Source: Molanna angustata (taxonomy: Eukaryota; Arthropoda; Insecta; Trichoptera; Molannidae). Taken from it: a stretch of 64,000 nt of DNA. Positions 60,311 to 64,000 of the stretch are shown here, in pieces. Position 1 is the stretch's first letter. Every line of letters begins with the position of its first letter. Under the pieces are notes generated by a model. That model was not told where the DNA came from. It saw only the letters and a program-made list of their open reading frames with translations, and did not search any database. The stretch covers positions 3,336,769-3,400,768 of the forward strand of contig OY754965.1 of NCBI GenBank assembly GCA_963576475.1, in the 5' to 3' direction. Made by a program: the position numbers and the translations under genes.

Positions 60311-61768
60311 TATAATCTATAACAACAGTCATGTTAAAAATATTACATTCTTAATTGAAGACAATCTTTTTATAATAATTAAACAATTACAATATTGTTT
60401 ACATATTATATAGTGTCATTGTCATTGAAATAATTAAGACTCAACAGTTAATTAGGTACTAAATGATTATTTAAACTTTTTTATACATACCTTACCACAA
60501 CCTTCCTTTCCCTTTGTGTGTCTTTTAGCTTCTTCTGAATTTTGATTGTTTTATAATGTGCAGCTAAAATAACGCGATACCCACAAAAAATATGATATAT
60601 TGTTAACATTAAATTTTTTTGTAATAGGTATTTGTTTGTATGACTGTATGATGGTTAGGTTTGAATAAAAAAAACACTACTATGAAAGATTCTATTATAT
60701 TGCTTATAATAAGTATTAAAAAAGCAAACTTTTAATAAAATAATATAAATAATATTAAAAATAAAATAGATTTTCTTGTTGGCACCATTTTCTCGTTGTT
60801 TATGACTTTTGTTTATAGAATATAAAATGTTTTTCTTTTCTTACTTGAATAAGAGCTACCTACTATTATTTTAAGTATACATTTGTTTATGATTTCTTTA
60901 TATAATTTGTTATAATTATTTATCGAAGTTATTATTTTTTGAATATTGAGAAATAACGTTTTTAAATAAATTATAAGTATGTAATTTATTTCATAATATA
61001 AATATAAATAGTCGATTTGAGTTGTTGTGTAGATAAAAAACGTATCATACAATCAAATGACTTTTCTACCTATCTATGTAGTATCTGTTTTTATTACATA
61101 CTTCTCATTCAATCTGCTACAAAGAAAAGACTGCTCCCAATACAACATAGGACTATCATTAGCATATTGGAGAGCAATATCATCAACTTACAGCAAAACG
61201 TAAGAGAGTGTTGATGGTATGTGTGTGCAATAATATCTGTTTAATATATTTTATTTCATATACTTTATTATTATTGTGGGACCTCCTCTTGTAAAAAAAT
61301 CAATGAATATTATATAAAAAAATCATCTTCATAACAGTCAATGAAGACAATTCCTACCAAATAACTACAGAAGAAGTCCACTAAAAAAATTGTTGCCAAT
61401 GGCAGCATTTACATCAGCATATAGCCAACGTGCAGAAACGGAAAAATCCTGAACTTGTGTTATATTCTTTACAGCCTTTTCTTTAACTCATTTGTCTGTC
61501 TGTACTGGAATTTCGTAATCGATTTTTGACTTACATTCTGACCACTTAGATGTCTGAATCTTTCACAATCTGTGTATTTCCGATGACAATATACTTTAAA
61601 AATGTTTTCAGTTTAATTCATTTGATATTTCATTTGTATTTCATTACTTAAAACTTAATAAACTTAAATTCAGGCGTTATTTATATCTACATTATACTGA
61701 TTTCAGTTTTCTTTAACTTCACTAACTTGAATTGTGACTGCTATACATGTTGCATAATATTCAGGCGT
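60311..61768. other. No gene recognised
   Basis: AT-rich, 1.4 kb; short frames only. Confidence 0.4.
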
Positions 61769-61830
61769 TATTTATATCTACATTAGATCGATTTTGTAAC
61801 TTTTCAAAAAGTTACAAAATCGATCTAGTT
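61769..61830. repeat. Hairpin with perfect 18-bp arms
   Basis: agatcgattttgtaactttt then caaa and aaagttacaaaatcgatcta. The word caggcgttatttatatctac before it also occurs about 90 bp upstream (61673). Confidence 0.75.
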
Positions 61831-61989
61831 ACCTTTTTTGTTTTTCTTTGTTAAAAACAATTTATTAAATGCAATATACCTTAGTAAGTTTGATTTGTAC
61901 TTCAATTTCGAAAACTACATACAATAGTACCTATCACATAATGAATGAATGGTGAATGATTCAGATGAAATAATTCAGATTGCTATATC

Positions 61990-62159
61990 CTGCCCCCCTA
62001 GACAACGCGTCATTTAGCTCAATAAAAGAAACAAGAAAAGATAACCCAATGTATGGAAGTAACAATTGCCAGTCACGTGACAACTGTCACTTCTATACAT
62101 TGAGTTATCTTGTCTTGTTTATTTTTTTGGGCTAAATGACACGTAGTCTAGGGGGGCTG
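61990..62159. mobile_element. Palindromic MITE, 170 bp
   Basis: Ends ctgccccc and ctagacaacgcgtc, inverted to acgtagtctaggggggctg. The interior matches 56292-56426 (agataacccaatgtatggaa, cagtcacgtgac). Confidence 0.82.
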
Positions 62160-62234
62160 TTCAGCTATTAGTCATACGAGATGCTTATAACCGAACGTCG
62201 TAGTATCAAGTAAAGATATTTTTGTACAACTACA

Positions 62235-62340
62235 CAATACATATACCATCACGGAATATCACAAAATGTGAGGTAACCAACGACAGGTGTGCGGGTATGC
62301 ATTACCTTATAAAAATAAGCACGACACATACGCGTATGCT
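62235..62340 (+). repeat. LINE tail-like fragment
   Basis: accatcacggaatatcacaa and gtgtgcgggtatgcattacc correspond to 57525-57600. Related to the ccatcacgccatatccc tails. Confidence 0.5.
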
Positions 62341-62957
62341 ATGTGAGATGTTATTTTTATTCGATAACCCGGCTCTAACGAGACATACAAAAACGGTGAT
62401 AACCACAGCAAATAAATTATAAAGGATCTTTAGTTAGATATTATTTAGTTTGTAAACAAGTAGATGTATCTTTATTCTTCCCCCCACAGTCCTTATCCTG
62501 ATCCAAATATCTTAGACATGAATGCAACTCAATTTTGTTAATTTCAGTATGAAGTAAATAAAGCTTTGATGATCACACACTACATATTTTTAATAGACTT
62601 AATAATATGTATCTATAAACATCTATTTTATATTTTCTTAAATTTATAAATACATTATGTATAATACCTATACATGCACACAATGTTTTATATTATTCAT
62701 GTATGTAACTATAATAGGATTGTGTATTTCGTACTTTATTGTTCTTCAAAATATAATAAATATCAAATTTTTACAATTTTACAATGTACTTTTGTTATAT
62801 AATGTTTGTTTTATGAATATCGCTTTCATCAATAGTTGCATATTTTCGAAAATAATTATTGAAATTTATTTTCTCTGTAATTAAATTTTTCGTGATGAAT
62901 TTAACCTGCCAGGAGTGTGTTCAAAATGAACGTCGAGTGCACTTAGTGACGCTCTAA

Positions 62958-63440
62958 AGCAGCCTATTCACGATCGTATCATTCGGCATCGCTCCATATG
63001 GACCGGCACCATTTGGAGCATTGTAAAATTTTCATCACACTCACGGGCGCGCCATCGAGCCATCAAAAATAGCATACACAAGTATCTTTCTATTTTTTTT
63101 TAAATTTTCAAGTATCAAATGAGTTATAATTCTATACTGCTATAGCGATTTATTTATATATAAAAATAAAATAAAAAAAACAAAGAGAAAATGTTGTATT
63201 TTCGCATTCACGAGAGTGTCAAACAGCTCGGCGCAATTTACCGCTGGTTTTCACACTCACGATCATGCCGTACCGGCAGGATGCGCCGCGCCGTTTGTCG
63301 CGGCACGAAGAGTTTCGATCGTTTGGAATTCCGTTTTGGTGTGTCAGGCCAATCGGGCTGCGCGGGCTTTGACATAAACGAGCGCATTTTGGAATGATAG
63401 CAAGCCATTTGAAAGGATGGCACGATCGTAATGGGGCCCT
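62958..63440. mobile_element. PIF/Harbinger-like MITE, 483 bp
   Basis: Ends agcagcctattcacgatcgt and, inverted, agggccccattacgatcgt; TAA at 62955-62957 and 63441-63443. The GC-rich interior has two frames without recognisable protein. Confidence 0.65.
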
Positions 63441-63464
63441 TAAGCAGTTATGTCCGATACAAGA

Positions 63465-63660
63465 ATTTCAAAGGAAGCCAAAATTGCCGTACATAATGCA
63501 ATTGTACTGCTTACTTTGACGTATGTCAGTGAAATATGAACGTGGCAAAAGAAGCATGAAAGTAGAATAAATACTGTAGAAATGAGATCCCTTAGAAGAA
63601 TATGTAATAGAACGATGTATGATAGAATAAAAAATGAAGACATAAGGAGAGAATGCAAGA
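63465..63660 (+). pseudogene. RTE-type LINE fragment
   Basis: Plus strand: AVHNAIVLLTLTYVSE, stop, WQKKHESRINTVEM, SLRRICNRTMYDRIKNEDIR. Same segment as 9600-9700 (inverted) and 49990-50150. It is cut abruptly at 63660 by a different LINE. Confidence 0.72.
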
Positions 63661-63669
63661 TATAGAAGG

Positions 63670-64000
63670 AAAGTCAAAGACACTAAATACCTTGGAATAA
63701 TTATAGATGAAAGACTTGACTGGAAACAACACATACAAAACACATCTGATAAAATAAGGAAAACTGTATTTATATTCAAGGAAATAAGAAACATGCTATC
63801 TCTAAAAACATTAAAATCTATTTATTTCGCTCTTGTACAAAGTATACTAACATATGGAATATTGGGTTGGGGGGGAGCCACCTTAGCTGCCCTAGATCCG
63901 CTTATTAAAAGCCAAAAAGCCGTTGTAAGGGTCATAAATAAAAAACCATATAGACATCCATCCGACCAACTGTTTCGCGAATTTGGTGTACTTGACGTTA
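63670..64000 (+). pseudogene. LINE reverse-transcriptase fragment running off the window
   Basis: One uninterrupted frame from 63670: KDTKYLGIIIDERLDWKQHI, IRNMLSLKTLKSIYFALVQS, ILTYGILGWGGATLAALDP, SQKAVVRVINKKPYRHPSD. The KYLGIxxDxxLxWxxHI motif and the YFALxQSxLTYGIxGWGG motif lie just downstream of the RT catalytic box in jockey-like elements. No stop in 110 codons makes this one of the better-preserved LINE pieces here. It continues past the window end. Confidence 0.85.

Overview
The window is eukaryotic and reads as insect nuclear DNA. It is AT-rich, with GT-AG introns, tRNA-derived SINEs, many 5'-truncated LINE 3' ends, Penelope-like elements, MITEs and long microsatellites. The LINE/SINE tail of the type GGAAGAAATTGCC..GGCAATAA..CGCCTTTG is a flavour I associate with Lepidoptera, but the order cannot be settled from this sequence. 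Gene density is very low: only two cellular protein-coding genes are supportable.

Gene 1 (about 2.6-7.2 kb, + strand) is the 3' half of a nucleobase/ascorbate (SLC23/NCS2) transporter. Seven exons can be joined in frame. The 5' exons lie upstream of the window or were not found. Its last intron is filled by a repetitive element carrying a 15-bp minisatellite, which creates a long but false PFSYSR-repeat reading frame. Gene 2 (about 41.7-42.6 kb, + strand) is one large coding exon of a 295-residue protein with two membrane segments and basic, charged tails. I could not assign it to a named family.

Almost everything else is repeats. From 8 to 33 kb there are MITEs, a 38-bp and a 32-bp tandem array, RTE-, CR1/L2- and restriction-like-endonuclease-type LINE ends, SINEs, a 98/102-bp array made from a LINE 3' end, and a (TA)n / inverted-repeat / (TA)n block inside a 1-kb interspersed repeat (copies at 1-550, 24.9-26.9, 35.6-36.6 and 58.6-59.6 kb). 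From 34 to 41 kb there are a SINE nested in a repeat, a Penelope-like element nested in a LINE, and a DNA transposon with about 198-bp terminal inverted repeats carrying a THAP zinc-finger exon. From 45 to 49 kb there is a MITE nested in a repeat and a near-perfect 1.65-kb palindrome made of two head-to-head Penelope-like 3' halves, each with a GIY-YIG endonuclease. From 50 to 64 kb there are fold-back elements, hAT-like and PIF/Harbinger-like elements and further LINE ends.

The most notable result concerns the two Penelope-like insertions. Each is an inverted structure flanked by a target-site duplication. Each has a 40-42-nt tail between the duplication and the left arm, and the two tails share the same 13-nt motif although the elements belong to different subfamilies. 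One has a convincing hammerhead ribozyme fold on the minus strand; the other has a degenerate version in both arms. All calls were made by eye from the sequence; no database search was run.
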